Shown here one piece after another: positions 45,286 to 54,900 of a stretch of DNA of 64,000 bases. A model generated the notes under the pieces. The model saw only the letters and a list, made by a program, of their open reading frames with translations, ran no database searches and was not told where the DNA came from. Origin of the DNA: Microbacteriaceae bacterium VKM Ac-2855 (GTDB lineage Bacteria; Actinomycetota; Actinomycetes; Actinomycetales; Microbacteriaceae); contig JABMLG010000004.1 in assembly GCA_013204985.1 (NCBI GenBank), positions 62,001-126,000 of the forward strand, read 5' to 3'. The position numbers and the translations under genes are program-made. Numbering within the stretch: the first letter of the stretch is position 1; every line of letters starts with the position of its first letter.

Positions 45286-46200
45286 TCACTCCGCGAGCAC
45301 GGCGCCGCGCCGGCGAACGGTGAGCACGAGCACCGCCACCAGCAGCACCACGAGGCCGATCACCGCATCCGGTGTCAGCACCTCGTGCAACACAACGACG
45401 CCCAGCACGGTGGCGGTCGCCGGTTCGGCCAGGGTGAGCGTCGAGACCTGCGCGGCCGGAAGCATCCGCAGGCCGCGCGCGAACAGGGTGTAAGCGACGG
45501 CGACCGTGATGACTCCGAGCCAGAGCACCGTCAGCAGCACGGGGCCCGAGGCGAGCTGCGCCGGGTCTGCGAGCAGCAGCACGGGCAGCATCACTGCGGC
45601 AGCAACGCCGAACTGGGCCCCCATCGTGGCCGCCGGTGTCCAGCCGCGCTCGAGCAGCAGCTTTCCGCACACGGCGTACACGCCGTAGCAGAGCCCGGCT
45701 CCCGCGGAGGCGAGCAGCCCGAGCGGCGTGACGCGCACACCCTCGGCCGCACCGCCCAGCGCGAAGACACCCGAGAGGAAGACGACCCCGACTGCGGCGA
45801 GCGCCGTCGAATACGCCCAGCGCCTCCCCGGCGGGGTCCGCAGTACGGCCCACTCGAGCAGCCCGGTGAAGATCGGCGCGGAGCCGAGCGCGACGATCGT
45901 GCCGACGGCGACACCGTTCTCGCCGGTGCCCGTGAAGAAGGTGGGCTGATAGCCCGCGACCCCGAGCGAGCCGGCCACCACCAGCAGCGCAGCGCTCCGC
46001 CGCGAACCGCGCGGGCGGGCGACGGGGGCGCGGCGGCGCATCCGCTCGACACCGAGCGCCCCGGCCAGCACTGCACCGCCGAGCACGATGCGGGCGGCAC
46101 CGAGCGTGAGCGGATGCACGTCCGCGGCGCCGAGCGCCTGCGCCGTACCGGTGGTCGCGAAGCAGATCGCGGCGAGGAGGACCAGTACCGCGGGGTTCAT
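45286..46200 (-). CDS. EamA/DMT-family membrane transporter
   Basis: The 304-residue protein has ten hydrophobic helices arranged as two EamA repeats. The first contains LAAICFATTGTAQALGA and PLTLGAARIVLGGAVL; the second contains GLLASAGAGLCYGVYAVCGK and TLTLAEPATATVLGVVVLHE, the usual EamA end motif. Such proteins export metabolites or amino acids. The substrate is unknown. Confidence 0.9.
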   Translation of the reverse strand: MNPAVLVLLAAICFATTGTAQALGAADVHPLTLGAARIVLGGAVLAGALGVERMRRRAPVARPRGSRRSAALLVVAGSLGVAGYQPTFFTGTGENGVAVGTIVALGSAPIFTGLLEWAVLRTPPGRRWAYSTALAAVGVVFLSGVFALGGAAEGVRVTPLGLLASAGAGLCYGVYAVCGKLLLERGWTPAATMGAQFGVAAAVMLPVLLLADPAQLASGPVLLTVLWLGVITVAVAYTLFARGLRMLPAAQVSTLTLAEPATATVLGVVVLHEVLTPDAVIGLVVLLVAVLVLTVRRRGAVLAE

Positions 46201-46236
46201 GCGGCTGCCGATGAAATCACCGGTTCACCCTACGGG

Positions 46237-46931
46237 TCACGGTGCGTTGGCCACGCAGGCGGAGGCGGCCATCACACTCACGCCGGCACCGCTCCGGCTG
46301 AGCACCAGACCCTCCACGACAGAACCCGGCGGCCGCTCATAGGACGCGACCGACGCAGCCGCCGCCCCTGCGGCACCGTCAGCGCTCGACGATCGCACGG
46401 CGAAACCCATCGCGTGCCAGGCGGCGTCGATCCGGTCGGCCGCGGCGGCGTCCTCGGTCGACGGCGGCCCGGCGATGTCGCCCGACGGCGCCGCCTCAGC
46501 AGAGAAGCTCCCGCGCGCGATGAACTGCACGCTGCGTTCGTCGCAGACGTACTGCGCGCTCGGGAGCGGCACGCCATCGAACCAGGTCACGGTGCCGGCC
46601 GCGGCAGTGGTCGACTCGACGAGAACGCCGAGCTCGGCACGCGCCTGCTCGGGCGTGAGGTCGACACGAATCGGGATGGGCGCACCTGCACCGGCTTGGC
46701 AGCGGGCTCAGGCGCGGGGTGCGACGCGTCGAGCATGCGCAAGGCGACGAACGGTCCGAAGACCACGATCGCGAACACAACGGCAGCGATCACGCCGGCG
46801 ATGACGATCGCCCGACCCGACGACGTCGGCGATACCGGCTCGACGACGGGCCCGGCCTCCGGCGCGACCCGACGACGCGGCGGCATCGGTGGGCCGGGCG
46901 ACCTCACCCGCTGCGTCGAATCCTCCGCCAC
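46237..46931 (-). pseudogene. Membrane-anchored protein gene broken by a frameshift
   Basis: Two overlapping frames together make one protein. The 5' part (from GTG 46931, after GGGGGAGGG) encodes AEDSTQRVRSPGPPMPPRRR, a transmembrane helix (IVIAGVIAAVVFAIVVFG) and a linker up to PAAKPVQ. From about 46690 the sensible frame changes by one base to GAPIPIRVDLTPEQARAELG, then TWFDGVPLPSAQYVC, and runs to 46237. A one-base loss near 46681-46700 explains this. It may be a true mutation or a sequencing error. The downstream half shares a C-terminal pattern (DAAWHAMGF, ending SACV) with the protein encoded at 46959. Confidence 0.75.
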
Positions 46932-46958
46932 ATGCCCTCCCCCGATGACCTGCACAGG

Positions 46959-47894
46959 CTAGTCGACGCCGACCGGCCCGATGCTGCACGCGCTGGTGAC
47001 CGTGATGGTCACCGGGTCACCGGCGGTCAGCCGCAGCGTGGCCCGCTCGCTTTCGAACAGCACCGATCCGTCGGCGTCGGCCTGCGCATCCGCACCGTGA
47101 CCGAGGGCACGCCAGGCGGCCTCGATACGCGCGAGCACCTCGGCGTCGCCGCCCGTGAACGTGCCGACGGTCGCGGCACCGAAGCCGCCGCTCGGGCACG
47201 CGCTGTCGACCACGGCGAGCGGATCCGCACCCGTCCAGGCGACCGGACCGGCCGCGGCGAGCGTGGCGCGGGCGATCGCGGCGATGCTCTCGCGCTGCTC
47301 ATCCGAAGCCAGTTGCAGAGGAGGGCGCGGGGCATCCTCCGCCGGAGCGGCGACCACCGGCTCGCGCTCCGCGAGGGACGTGAGCGTCGCGCTCACGGAG
47401 GCGGCCACGATGAGCAGCACAGCGGCCACGGCCGACCAGCCCGCGACGGGGCCGGCGCGCAACCGACCGCGATCGTGTTGCGCGAGAGTGAGAGCCGCGC
47501 CGGCGCCGATGAGTAGCACAAGGACGGTGACGAGAACGACGAACGCCGAGACGAACATCCACGGCACCACGATGCCGAGGAGAACGGCGGAGCACAAAGC
47601 CGCGGTCACTCCGCCCACCAACCATCTCGGCGAGCCGGGCAGCACACGCAGCGCGAGGTGCACAAGTGCCCCGGCGGCGAGGCCCCCGACAGCACCCGCG
47701 ACCGCAGCGACGACCGCCGCGAACTCGACGAACCACATCCCGGATCCGCCCATCGCCGCCATAACGAGGCTCGGCGCGACCTGAACGACCACACCGACGA
47801 GAGCGCCCCCGACCGCCGCCACACCCAGCAACGGGCCGAGGCGGAGCGGAGGGCGGGGCGGCAGGCGGGGCGATGGGCGGACGGAAGTGCTCAT
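46959..47894 (-). CDS. Membrane protein of unknown function, paralogous tail to its neighbour
   Basis: The 311-residue protein has a basic start (MSTSVRPSPRLPPRP), about five hydrophobic segments, and an outside domain after residue about 175 containing SACPSGGFG, EAAWRALGHGADAQ and TITVTSACSIG. The last motifs mirror those of the adjacent frameshifted gene, so the two are related. I do not recognise a family. The ATG at 47894 lacks a clear ribosome-binding site, but the hydrophobic start supports it. Confidence 0.7.
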   Translation of the reverse strand: MSTSVRPSPRLPPRPPLRLGPLLGVAAVGGALVGVVVQVAPSLVMAAMGGSGMWFVEFAAVVAAVAGAVGGLAAGALVHLALRVLPGSPRWLVGGVTAALCSAVLLGIVVPWMFVSAFVVLVTVLVLLIGAGAALTLAQHDRGRLRAGPVAGWSAVAAVLLIVAASVSATLTSLAEREPVVAAPAEDAPRPPLQLASDEQRESIAAIARATLAAAGPVAWTGADPLAVVDSACPSGGFGAATVGTFTGGDAEVLARIEAAWRALGHGADAQADADGSVLFESERATLRLTAGDPVTITVTSACSIGPVGVD

Positions 47895-47997
47895 GGTCTC
47901 GAACACGGTACCTCGGCTCACCCAGCCTCCCCGTCGGCGGGTGATGCGATGATGTCTGTTCACGATCCCGGATCGCCGAACCGGAAGGCCCTCGTCC

Positions 47998-48729
47998 ATG
48001 TCCTCGCACCGCGCCCGCACCGCCCCCGAGCCCGACCCGATCCGCGTGCCGAACGGCTTCGCCGTCACGGTGCCCGACTGGGTGCACACCGAGCTGGCCC
48101 AGATCCCGCGACTGATCCCCGACCTCGACGACCGGATGCGCCTGGTGCACCGGATGGCCCAGCGCAATGTGATCGAGGGCACCGGTGGCCCCTTCGCCGC
48201 CGTGATCTGCGAGGAGGCGACCGGCGCGGTCGTCTCCGTCGGCGTGAACCTGGTGCTCGCGAGCGGCCTCTCGAGCATGCACGCCGAAGTGGTGGCGATC
48301 TCGCTCGCGCAGACCGCGGGCGGTGCGTGGGACCTCGGGGCCGAGGATGCGCGGCTGCAGATGGTCGTCAACGGCCGACCGTGCGCGATGTGTTACGGAT
48401 CCGTCGTCTGGAGCGGACTGCGCGCGATCGCGACGTCGGTCGAGGGGCACGAGATCGAGGAGATCACCGGTTTCGACGAGGGTCCGGTGACCCCCGATTG
48501 GGAAGGCGAGCTCGAACGGCGCGGCATCGCCGTGACCCGCGACGTGATGCGCGACGAGAGCCTCGAGCTGTACCGCTGGTACCGCGATCGAGCGGATGCG
48601 GGCGGCTCGCTGGTCTACAACGCGCGCGGTCAATCCGCCGCCGGCCGCTCCGCCACCGCAGGTCTGGCCGCCACCGCTGGTCTGGCTTCCACCGCGGATC
48701 CGGCCTCCACCGCGGATCTGGCCGACTGA
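47998..48729 (+). CDS. Nucleoside/cytidine deaminase-like zinc protein
   Basis: The 243-residue protein carries the cytidine-deaminase-superfamily zinc motifs SSMHAEVVAI (HAE) and GRPCAMCYGSVVW (PCxxC). It is close to guanine-deaminase-like proteins. GGPFAAVI is the substrate-pocket strand. Beyond residue about 220 the tail is a degenerate Ala/Thr/Ser repeat (ATAGLAATAGLASTAD) coded by roughly 18-bp DNA repeats. GGAAGG precedes the ATG. The substrate (guanine, cytosine or other) is not decided by sequence. Confidence 0.85.
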   Translation: MSSHRARTAPEPDPIRVPNGFAVTVPDWVHTELAQIPRLIPDLDDRMRLVHRMAQRNVIEGTGGPFAAVICEEATGAVVSVGVNLVLASGLSSMHAEVVAISLAQTAGGAWDLGAEDARLQMVVNGRPCAMCYGSVVWSGLRAIATSVEGHEIEEITGFDEGPVTPDWEGELERRGIAVTRDVMRDESLELYRWYRDRADAGGSLVYNARGQSAAGRSATAGLAATAGLASTADPASTADLAD

Positions 48730-48737
48730 CCCCGACC

Positions 48738-49319
48738 ATGACGACCGAGTCCCCGGAGCTGCCCGCCACCTCGTATGCTCTGCTCGGCCTGCTGCTGTTC
48801 TACGGCCGCACCGAAACCGGCGTCACCGGGTACGAGCTGAAGCAGCGCGCCGACCGCACTCTGCGCTACTACTGGGTCGCTCCGGCGATGAGCCAGGTCT
48901 ACTCCGAACTCAGCCGCCTGGTGCGCGCCGAGCTGGTCGAGGCCGACCCGGGCGAGCGTCGCGGGGCGACCACCTACCGCATCACGGACGCGGGCGAGGT
49001 GGCTCTGCGCCGCTGGCTCGACGATCGCACCCCCGAGTTCCCGGTATTGAAGCATCCGGTCGCCTTGCGGCTTCTGATGGGACACCTCTCGACTCCCGAG
49101 AAGATGAAGTCAATGCTCGAGGACTACCTGGTCGCCCTCGAGATCCGCCGAGCGGAGCTTCAGGGCGTGCGCGACATGCTGGGCGAGAACCCGGCCGTGC
49201 GTTACGCCGCGATGGTGGCCGACTGGGGCCTGGAGTACTACGACGCCGAGACGGTCACGGTGACGGGTCTGCTCGAACGTGCCGGCGCGTCGCTCGAAGT
49301 ACCGCTACCTCAGCCGTGA
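48738..49319 (+). CDS. PadR-family transcriptional regulator with C-terminal helical domain
   Basis: The 193-residue regulator has the PadR winged helix at residues 12-90: SYALLGLLLFYGRTETGVTG, VAPAMSQVYSELSRLVRAEL and RRGATTYRITDAGEVALRRW. The C-terminal half is the helical Vir-C domain (VALRLLMGHLSTPEKMKSML). It starts 8 bp after the deaminase gene and may be its co-transcribed regulator, although the inducer is unknown. Confidence 0.9.
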   Translation: MTTESPELPATSYALLGLLLFYGRTETGVTGYELKQRADRTLRYYWVAPAMSQVYSELSRLVRAELVEADPGERRGATTYRITDAGEVALRRWLDDRTPEFPVLKHPVALRLLMGHLSTPEKMKSMLEDYLVALEIRRAELQGVRDMLGENPAVRYAAMVADWGLEYYDAETVTVTGLLERAGASLEVPLPQP

Positions 49320-49403
49320 GCGCAGAACGGTGAGCGCAGATCGGTGGAGCTTCTTCCCCTGACCGCCCGCACGGGCCAGGATGGAGCAACGAAGGAGGCC
49401 GCT

Positions 49404-50228
49404 ATGCCCGTCGCCGCCCGGTTCGACGTCCGCGACTACGCGCGCACCGCGCACGGCAGCCTGCGCGGCGATTTCGATCGCGCCGAGTTCGAGGGTTTCC
49501 CACTCGATCGCGAGGCCATCATCGCCACCGCCTACCTGCGCGCGCTGGAATCAGCTGCGGCCGGACGCATCCCGCCGGTTCGCGCTGAGACGCGCCTCGC
49601 CACGTTCTTCGAGGCATGGGCGGAGGAGAAACAGTGGATCGCGCAAGCGCTGGCCGACGTTCTCGACGCCTCTCCGCGCATCCGCGGGGTGCAGGCCCCG
49701 ACGCCCGCTCCCCCGCGCAGGAGCCGCCGACTGCTGAACGCGCTCTTCGCGGAAGAACTGCTGGCCGCCCGCCTCGCCGCGGGAGCCGTCGATGCGCACG
49801 CCATGATGCGTGGCTACCACCACCTCGCCCACCTGTCGCTGCACCCCGAGATGGAACGACTGGCGGGCGCGATCATCCGCATCCTCGACCGGCACGCGGA
49901 GTTCTTCCTCGACGAGGCGCAGGCCCGGCTGAGCGGATCGGCGCGCGCTCGGCTCGTGACCCGGGTGCTCCTCGAAACCGGCCATCTGCCGATCGGTGAA
50001 GCCGACCTGCCCGCACCGCTGGCGCAGGTGGGCCGTGCCCTGCTGTTCGCGCGCGACCGTCGTGGCCTGACCCGCATCGATCGGGGGCTCAGCAAACGCC
50101 TTGGGGTACCGAGTACGGCCGCGCGGAGGTTGACGCGCCCGGCTGCCGGAGCCGATGTGCGCCTCGCACGCTGGATCGGCGCTTTCGCCGCCGACATCGT
50201 CGACGCCTACCGGACCGCGTCGGTGTGA
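49404..50228 (+). CDS. Uncharacterised all-helical protein
   Basis: This 274-residue protein has a perfect AAGGAGG before ATG 49404. It is predicted to be helical, with conserved-looking acidic and histidine residues (AEEKQW, YHHLAHLSLHPEMERL, DRHAEFFLDEAQARL) that could form a ferritin-like metal site, though I cannot establish this. An Arg/Pro hinge (PPRRSRRLL) lies near residue 105. It lies 4 bp before the FMN oxidase gene, suggesting a shared role. Confidence 0.7.
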   Translation: MPVAARFDVRDYARTAHGSLRGDFDRAEFEGFPLDREAIIATAYLRALESAAAGRIPPVRAETRLATFFEAWAEEKQWIAQALADVLDASPRIRGVQAPTPAPPRRSRRLLNALFAEELLAARLAAGAVDAHAMMRGYHHLAHLSLHPEMERLAGAIIRILDRHAEFFLDEAQARLSGSARARLVTRVLLETGHLPIGEADLPAPLAQVGRALLFARDRRGLTRIDRGLSKRLGVPSTAARRLTRPAAGADVRLARWIGAFAADIVDAYRTASV

Positions 50229-50232
50229 ACGC

Positions 50233-51270
50233 GTGAGCTGGATCCGCTCCCTCGAAGACGAGGCACGCGCGCTCCTGCCCGACTACGTGTACCGCTACTT
50301 CTCGGGCCGAGCCGGGGCGGGCGAGAGCATCGCGGATGCGCAGCGCGAGTGGGACGCGCTCCGGTTCCGTCCGCGTGCGTTCGTCACTGGCGACCACTCC
50401 TCCACGAGCACCACCGTTCTCGGCATGCCCGTGGACACCCCCGTGCTCATCGCGCCGATGGCGAACCAGAACGCGGCCGATCCGGAGGGCGAACGTGCCA
50501 CGGCCCGCGCCGCCGCACGGGCGGGCTCGGTGCTCGGCGTCTCGACCAACACGGCGGTGCGGTTCGACGAGATCGCCGCAACCGGGGCGCCGTGGTGGTT
50601 CCAGCTCTACCCGATGCGCGATGCGGGGCTCACGGATGCGCTGGTGCGTCGAGCATCCGAGGCCGGCGCCCGCGCCATCATCCTCACCGTCGACCGCACC
50701 TCGCTTACGAGCGACGGCCGGATCATCGAGCCGCGTGACTGGCCCGAGACGCCGCGGAAGGCGCGCCTGGCGAACATCCTGCAGGAGGATCTCACCGGCC
50801 TGCCGGCGGATGCGATGGAGATCGTCCGCGACTTCTCCGATGCCGAGGTGCAGCACCTGCGCGAGGTCAGCGGACTCGACGTGCTGGTCAAAGGCATTCT
50901 GCGCGGCGATGAGGCGCACCGTGCGGTCGAGGCCGGCGCCTCCGGCATCGTGGTGTCGACCCACGGCGGGCGGCGGATGGGGCGCTCGGTGTCGTCGATC
51001 CACGCGCTGCCCGAGGTCGTCGCCGCCGTCGGCAATCGCGCCGAGGTGTACATCGACAGCGGGGTGCGCGAGGGCGATCACATCGCCGCGGCGCTCGCTC
51101 TCGGCGCGCGGGCGGTGTTCGTGGGGCGCCCGGTGATGTGGGGACTGGCGACGGGCGGCTCCGACGGCGCATACGCGGTGATCGCGCGTCTCACGGAGGA
51201 ACTGCTGCACTCCATGGACCGGATAGGTGTGCGCACGGTCGCCGACCTCACACCGGATCTCGTGGCCTGA
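50233..51270 (+). CDS. FMN-dependent alpha-hydroxyacid oxidase/dehydrogenase family protein
   Basis: The 345-residue flavoprotein belongs to the lactate/glycolate oxidase and L-lactate dehydrogenase family. Visible elements are PDYVYRYFSGRAGAGESI at the start, PVLIAPMANQNAADPEGE, WWFQLYP, ILTVDRT, DVLVKGIL with the FMN lysine, and the catalytic VSTHGGRRMGRSVSSIHALP (His and Arg). It lacks the usual DGAPA after the His motif. The GTG start is chosen since it lies 4 bp after the upstream stop and begins the conserved helix. Substrate specificity is unknown. Confidence 0.87.
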   Translation: MSWIRSLEDEARALLPDYVYRYFSGRAGAGESIADAQREWDALRFRPRAFVTGDHSSTSTTVLGMPVDTPVLIAPMANQNAADPEGERATARAAARAGSVLGVSTNTAVRFDEIAATGAPWWFQLYPMRDAGLTDALVRRASEAGARAIILTVDRTSLTSDGRIIEPRDWPETPRKARLANILQEDLTGLPADAMEIVRDFSDAEVQHLREVSGLDVLVKGILRGDEAHRAVEAGASGIVVSTHGGRRMGRSVSSIHALPEVVAAVGNRAEVYIDSGVREGDHIAAALALGARAVFVGRPVMWGLATGGSDGAYAVIARLTEELLHSMDRIGVRTVADLTPDLVA

Positions 51271-51353
51271 GGCTCTCGCGGCTGGAACCGCCACGGCCGA
51301 ATTCTCTCGCGGCCGGCGGATCGGCTACCCTGCCAGCACCGGAGGGAGGCACC

Positions 51354-51908
51354 GTGACCCGCAGACGACTGCGCACCATCGCCGTCGCCATGCTCGCAGC
51401 CCTGGTGCTCGGTGTCGTGGCCGGCCTGCCCGCCTACGTGTTCCCGCACACCGATCCGGTTCCCGAGTCGGCGGACGCGATCGTGGTGCTCGGCCCCGCG
51501 ACCCGGGCACGCACCGATCTGGCGCGCGATCTCGCAGCCCGCGGTGTTTCCGACACGCTGTTGATCTCGGTCTGGGCGAGCGATCAGGCTCTGGATCCGG
51601 ATGAGCGCGACGTCGTCGCGTGCAACGAGCCGGCGTTGCGGGTGTTCTGCTTCACCGCCGAGCCGGCGACGACGCAGGGCGAGGCGCGCGCTCTCGCCGA
51701 GTACGCCGAGAAGTACGACTGGAATCGGGTCGTCGTGATCACGCAGACGCCGCACATCACGCGCGCGCGGATGCTGCTCGAGCGCTGCTACGGCGGGCGC
51801 ATCCTGATGGAGACCTCCGGCGAACCGTTCGCGGCTCTCGACTACGTCTACGAGTACGGCTACCAGACCGCCGGGTTCGTCAAGGCGGCGCTCAACCCCG
51901 GCTGCTGA
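51354..51908 (+). CDS. DUF218/YdcF-like membrane-anchored protein
   Basis: The 184-residue protein has an N-terminal membrane anchor (IAVAMLAALVLGVVAGLPAY) and a DUF218 domain with ADAIVVLGPATRARTDLA, TTQGEARALAEYAEKYDW and VVVITQTPHITRARMLLERC. The family is linked to envelope polysaccharide or vancomycin-sensitivity phenotypes, with no settled reaction. GTG 51354 is preceded by the strong site GGAGGGAGG at 51341-51349. Confidence 0.87.
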   Translation: MTRRRLRTIAVAMLAALVLGVVAGLPAYVFPHTDPVPESADAIVVLGPATRARTDLARDLAARGVSDTLLISVWASDQALDPDERDVVACNEPALRVFCFTAEPATTQGEARALAEYAEKYDWNRVVVITQTPHITRARMLLERCYGGRILMETSGEPFAALDYVYEYGYQTAGFVKAALNPGC

Positions 51909-51942
51909 CACGCCCGTTCCGACCCCGCCCGATGCGAAAGTC

Positions 51943-51967
51943 GCAGCTCTGGCTGACCCAGAGCTGC
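51943..51967. terminator. Terminator hairpin between convergent genes
   Basis: GCAGCTCTGG at 51943-51952 pairs perfectly with CCAGAGCTGC at 51958-51967 around a 5-base loop. It separates the DUF218 gene from the end of the SNF2 gene. Confidence 0.8.
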
Positions 51968-51983
51968 AACGTTCCGGAAGGGA

Positions 51984-54900
51984 TCAGCGCAGCAGTTCTT
52001 GCACGTCCTCCGCGGTGATGCCGCCGGCCGAGACCGTGGCGTCGTCGCTCATCACGGCGGCGAAGAGTTCGGCCTTGGCCGACTTCAGCGCCATCACCTT
52101 CTCCTCGATCGTGTCCTTCGCGACGAGGCGGTAGACCAGCACGGAGCGGGTCTGCCCGATGCGGTGCGCGCGGTCGACCGCCTGCGCCTCCGTCGCCGGG
52201 TTCCACCACGGGTCGAGCAGGATGCAGTAGTCGGCCTCGGTGAGGTTGAGCCCGAATCCGCCGGCCTTCAGCGAGATCAGGAACACCCCGGCGGCGCCCG
52301 AGCGGAACTGGTCGATCACCTCGTCGCGCTTCTTGGTCGCGCCGTCGAGGTAGGCGTACGAGATCCCGGAGGCATCCAACCTCGAGCGCACCCGACCCAG
52401 GAACCGCGTGAACTGGCTGAACACGAGCACGCGGTGACCCTCGGCCAACGCATCCGCCAGCAGCTCGTCGAGCAGCTCGAGCTTCGTCGAGGGCACGGTC
52501 GCGTGCGCCTCGTCGACGAGCGCGGCGTCGAGCGCCACCTGCCGCAGCGTGGTCAGCGCGCGGAAGATCGCGAAGCGGTTCTTGTCGAAGTCGCCGATGA
52601 GACCGAGCACCCGCTGCCGCTCGCGCGCCAAGTAAGTGTCGTAGACCTTGCGCTGACGCGGCCCGAGTTCGACCTCGATCGTCTGCTCCTGCTTCGGCGG
52701 CAGCTCCGTGGCGACGAGTTCCTTGGTGCGGCGCAGCATGAGCGGCCGGATGCGCCGGCGCAGCTGCACCAACTTCTCCTGGTCGGCCTCGCGCTCGATC
52801 GGCTTCTGGTAGAACTCCGCGAATCCGCTCGGCGACGGGAACAGGCCCGGCGAGACGATCGAGAGCAGCGACCACAGCTCCATCACGTTGTTCTCCATCG
52901 GAGTACCCGTGATCGCGAGCTTGAACGGCACGTCGAGCTTGCGCGCGAGCTGGTGCGTTGCGGCCTGGCGGTTCTTCACGAACTGCGCCTCGTCGAGCAT
53001 GAGCCCGGCCCACTCGATACCCGCGTACGACTCGTAATCGAGGCGGAACAGCGCGTACGACGTGATGACGAGCTGCGCATCGCCGACGACGGCGGAGAGG
53101 GCGCGCCCGCGCTTCTTCGACGTCTCGTCGATACCGACCGTCGGCAGGCCGGGTGAGAAGCGACGGGCCTCGCCCACCCAGTTCGGCACCACGCTGGTGG
53201 GGGCGATGACCAGGAACGGGCGGATGTTCTTGCCCGGCTCGCCGGCCTGCTGCTTCATCGCGCGGGCGATCAGCGCCAGCGACTGCACGGTCTTGCCGAG
53301 ACCCATGTCGTCGGCGAGGATGCCGCCGAGCTGGTTGTCGTAGAGGAACGACAGCCAGTCGAAGCCGATCTGCTGGTACGGCCGCAGCGTCACGGTGAAC
53401 CCCTCGGGGATCGGCTGCGTCTCGAGGGCTCCGGATGCGGTGAAGCCCGAGAGCCCCTCCACGGCGCGGCGCCAGGCGGCGGCCTGCTTCTCCACGATGC
53501 CGAGCTCGACCAGCTCGTCCCACAGCGACGACTGGAACCGGCTGATCCGCAGACCGCCGCTGGGGTCGTCGGAGAGTTCGCGCGCCTCGGCGATCAGCTC
53601 GCGCAGCTTGCCGAAACGCTCGTCGTCGAGCGCGAAGTAGATGCCGCTGGGCAGCACCATGAACTCGTCCCCGCGGGCGAGGGCGAGGAAGATCTCCGCG
53701 AGCGGAACGGCCTCGTCGTTGACGGTGACGCTGATCTCGAGGTTGAACCAGTCGCGGCTGCCGGGCTGGGCCACGGTCTGCACCGCGACGACCGGCGCGA
53801 CCTCGGCGGGCCGGTACTCGACCGCCTGGCCGACCTCCTCGACGTCGACGTCACCGCTCTCCCGAAGTCGCTCGACGATATCGCGCATGAACGCGACCGT
53901 CTCCATGCCGCGCAGCTCGAAGGTCGCGCGCAACCGGCGCGTGGCGGGCACGACCAGGCGCGGGGTGCTCACGGCGTCGATGCCGAACTCGACCAACTCG
54001 TCCAGCATCCGCTGTTCCGCGGCGTCGTCGCGGTAGGTGACCGCGCCGTCCGGATGCAGGGGCAGGCGCTCGCCGGCCGCGCCCCGCGCATCCGCCACCG
54101 TGTACTGCCACCACCAGCGCCCGGTGACCCCGGCTCCCGCGGTGTGCTCGATCGTGAGGCCGAGCCGCGGCTCGGGCAGCTCAGGGGTCTGGAACGTGCC
54201 GTCGAGAGAGACGATCTCGAACAGCTGGTGCAGCCGCTGGTAGTGCTCGGTGAGGAACGCCGACTCCTCGGCGGCCGGGATGCGGATGGGTTCGGTCGCG
54301 TGCAGGAAGCTGCGGGCGGAGGAGACCAGCGGCGTCGCGAACGGCACCAGGGTCACAGGGCGCGCGCGCAGCTCACCCTCGCCGGACCAGAGGTAGAGGC
54401 CCACCGACGGGTCGCCGATGAAGCCGAAATCCTTCGTGATGGTCTCGGGGCCGACCATCACCAGCGAGTTCAGTTCGAGGCCCTCGGTGGTGCGGGTGAC
54501 GTCGATCGACGCCGTCGCCGTGGTGTCGAGGATGCGCAGCGGCGCCTGGTCGCGGTCGCCCATCACGAGGCCGATGCCGGCGCGGACCCCGGCGTGCAAC
54601 GCGGCCCAGATCGCCTCGCTGCGACACTGGTCGAGGTAGAGCCAGGTGTCGGGCGAGTAGTAGCTCGACGCACTGTGCCCGGCGAGCAGGCCCTGCATCT
54701 CGCGGACCACCTCGATCTGGCGCTCGTCGTAGTCGTGGCTGTAGTGCAGATAGCCGAGATCGCGCCAGCTGGTGCCGGTGCGGACCCAGCGCCCGCGGTC
54801 GCCCATCCGCACAGGACGCACGCCGAGGCGGGGCCGCGGCTCCGGGGCGGGACGGTAGCTGTTGTAGCGCCCGGCCTCGCGGCGCACGGGCTCGCCGGGG

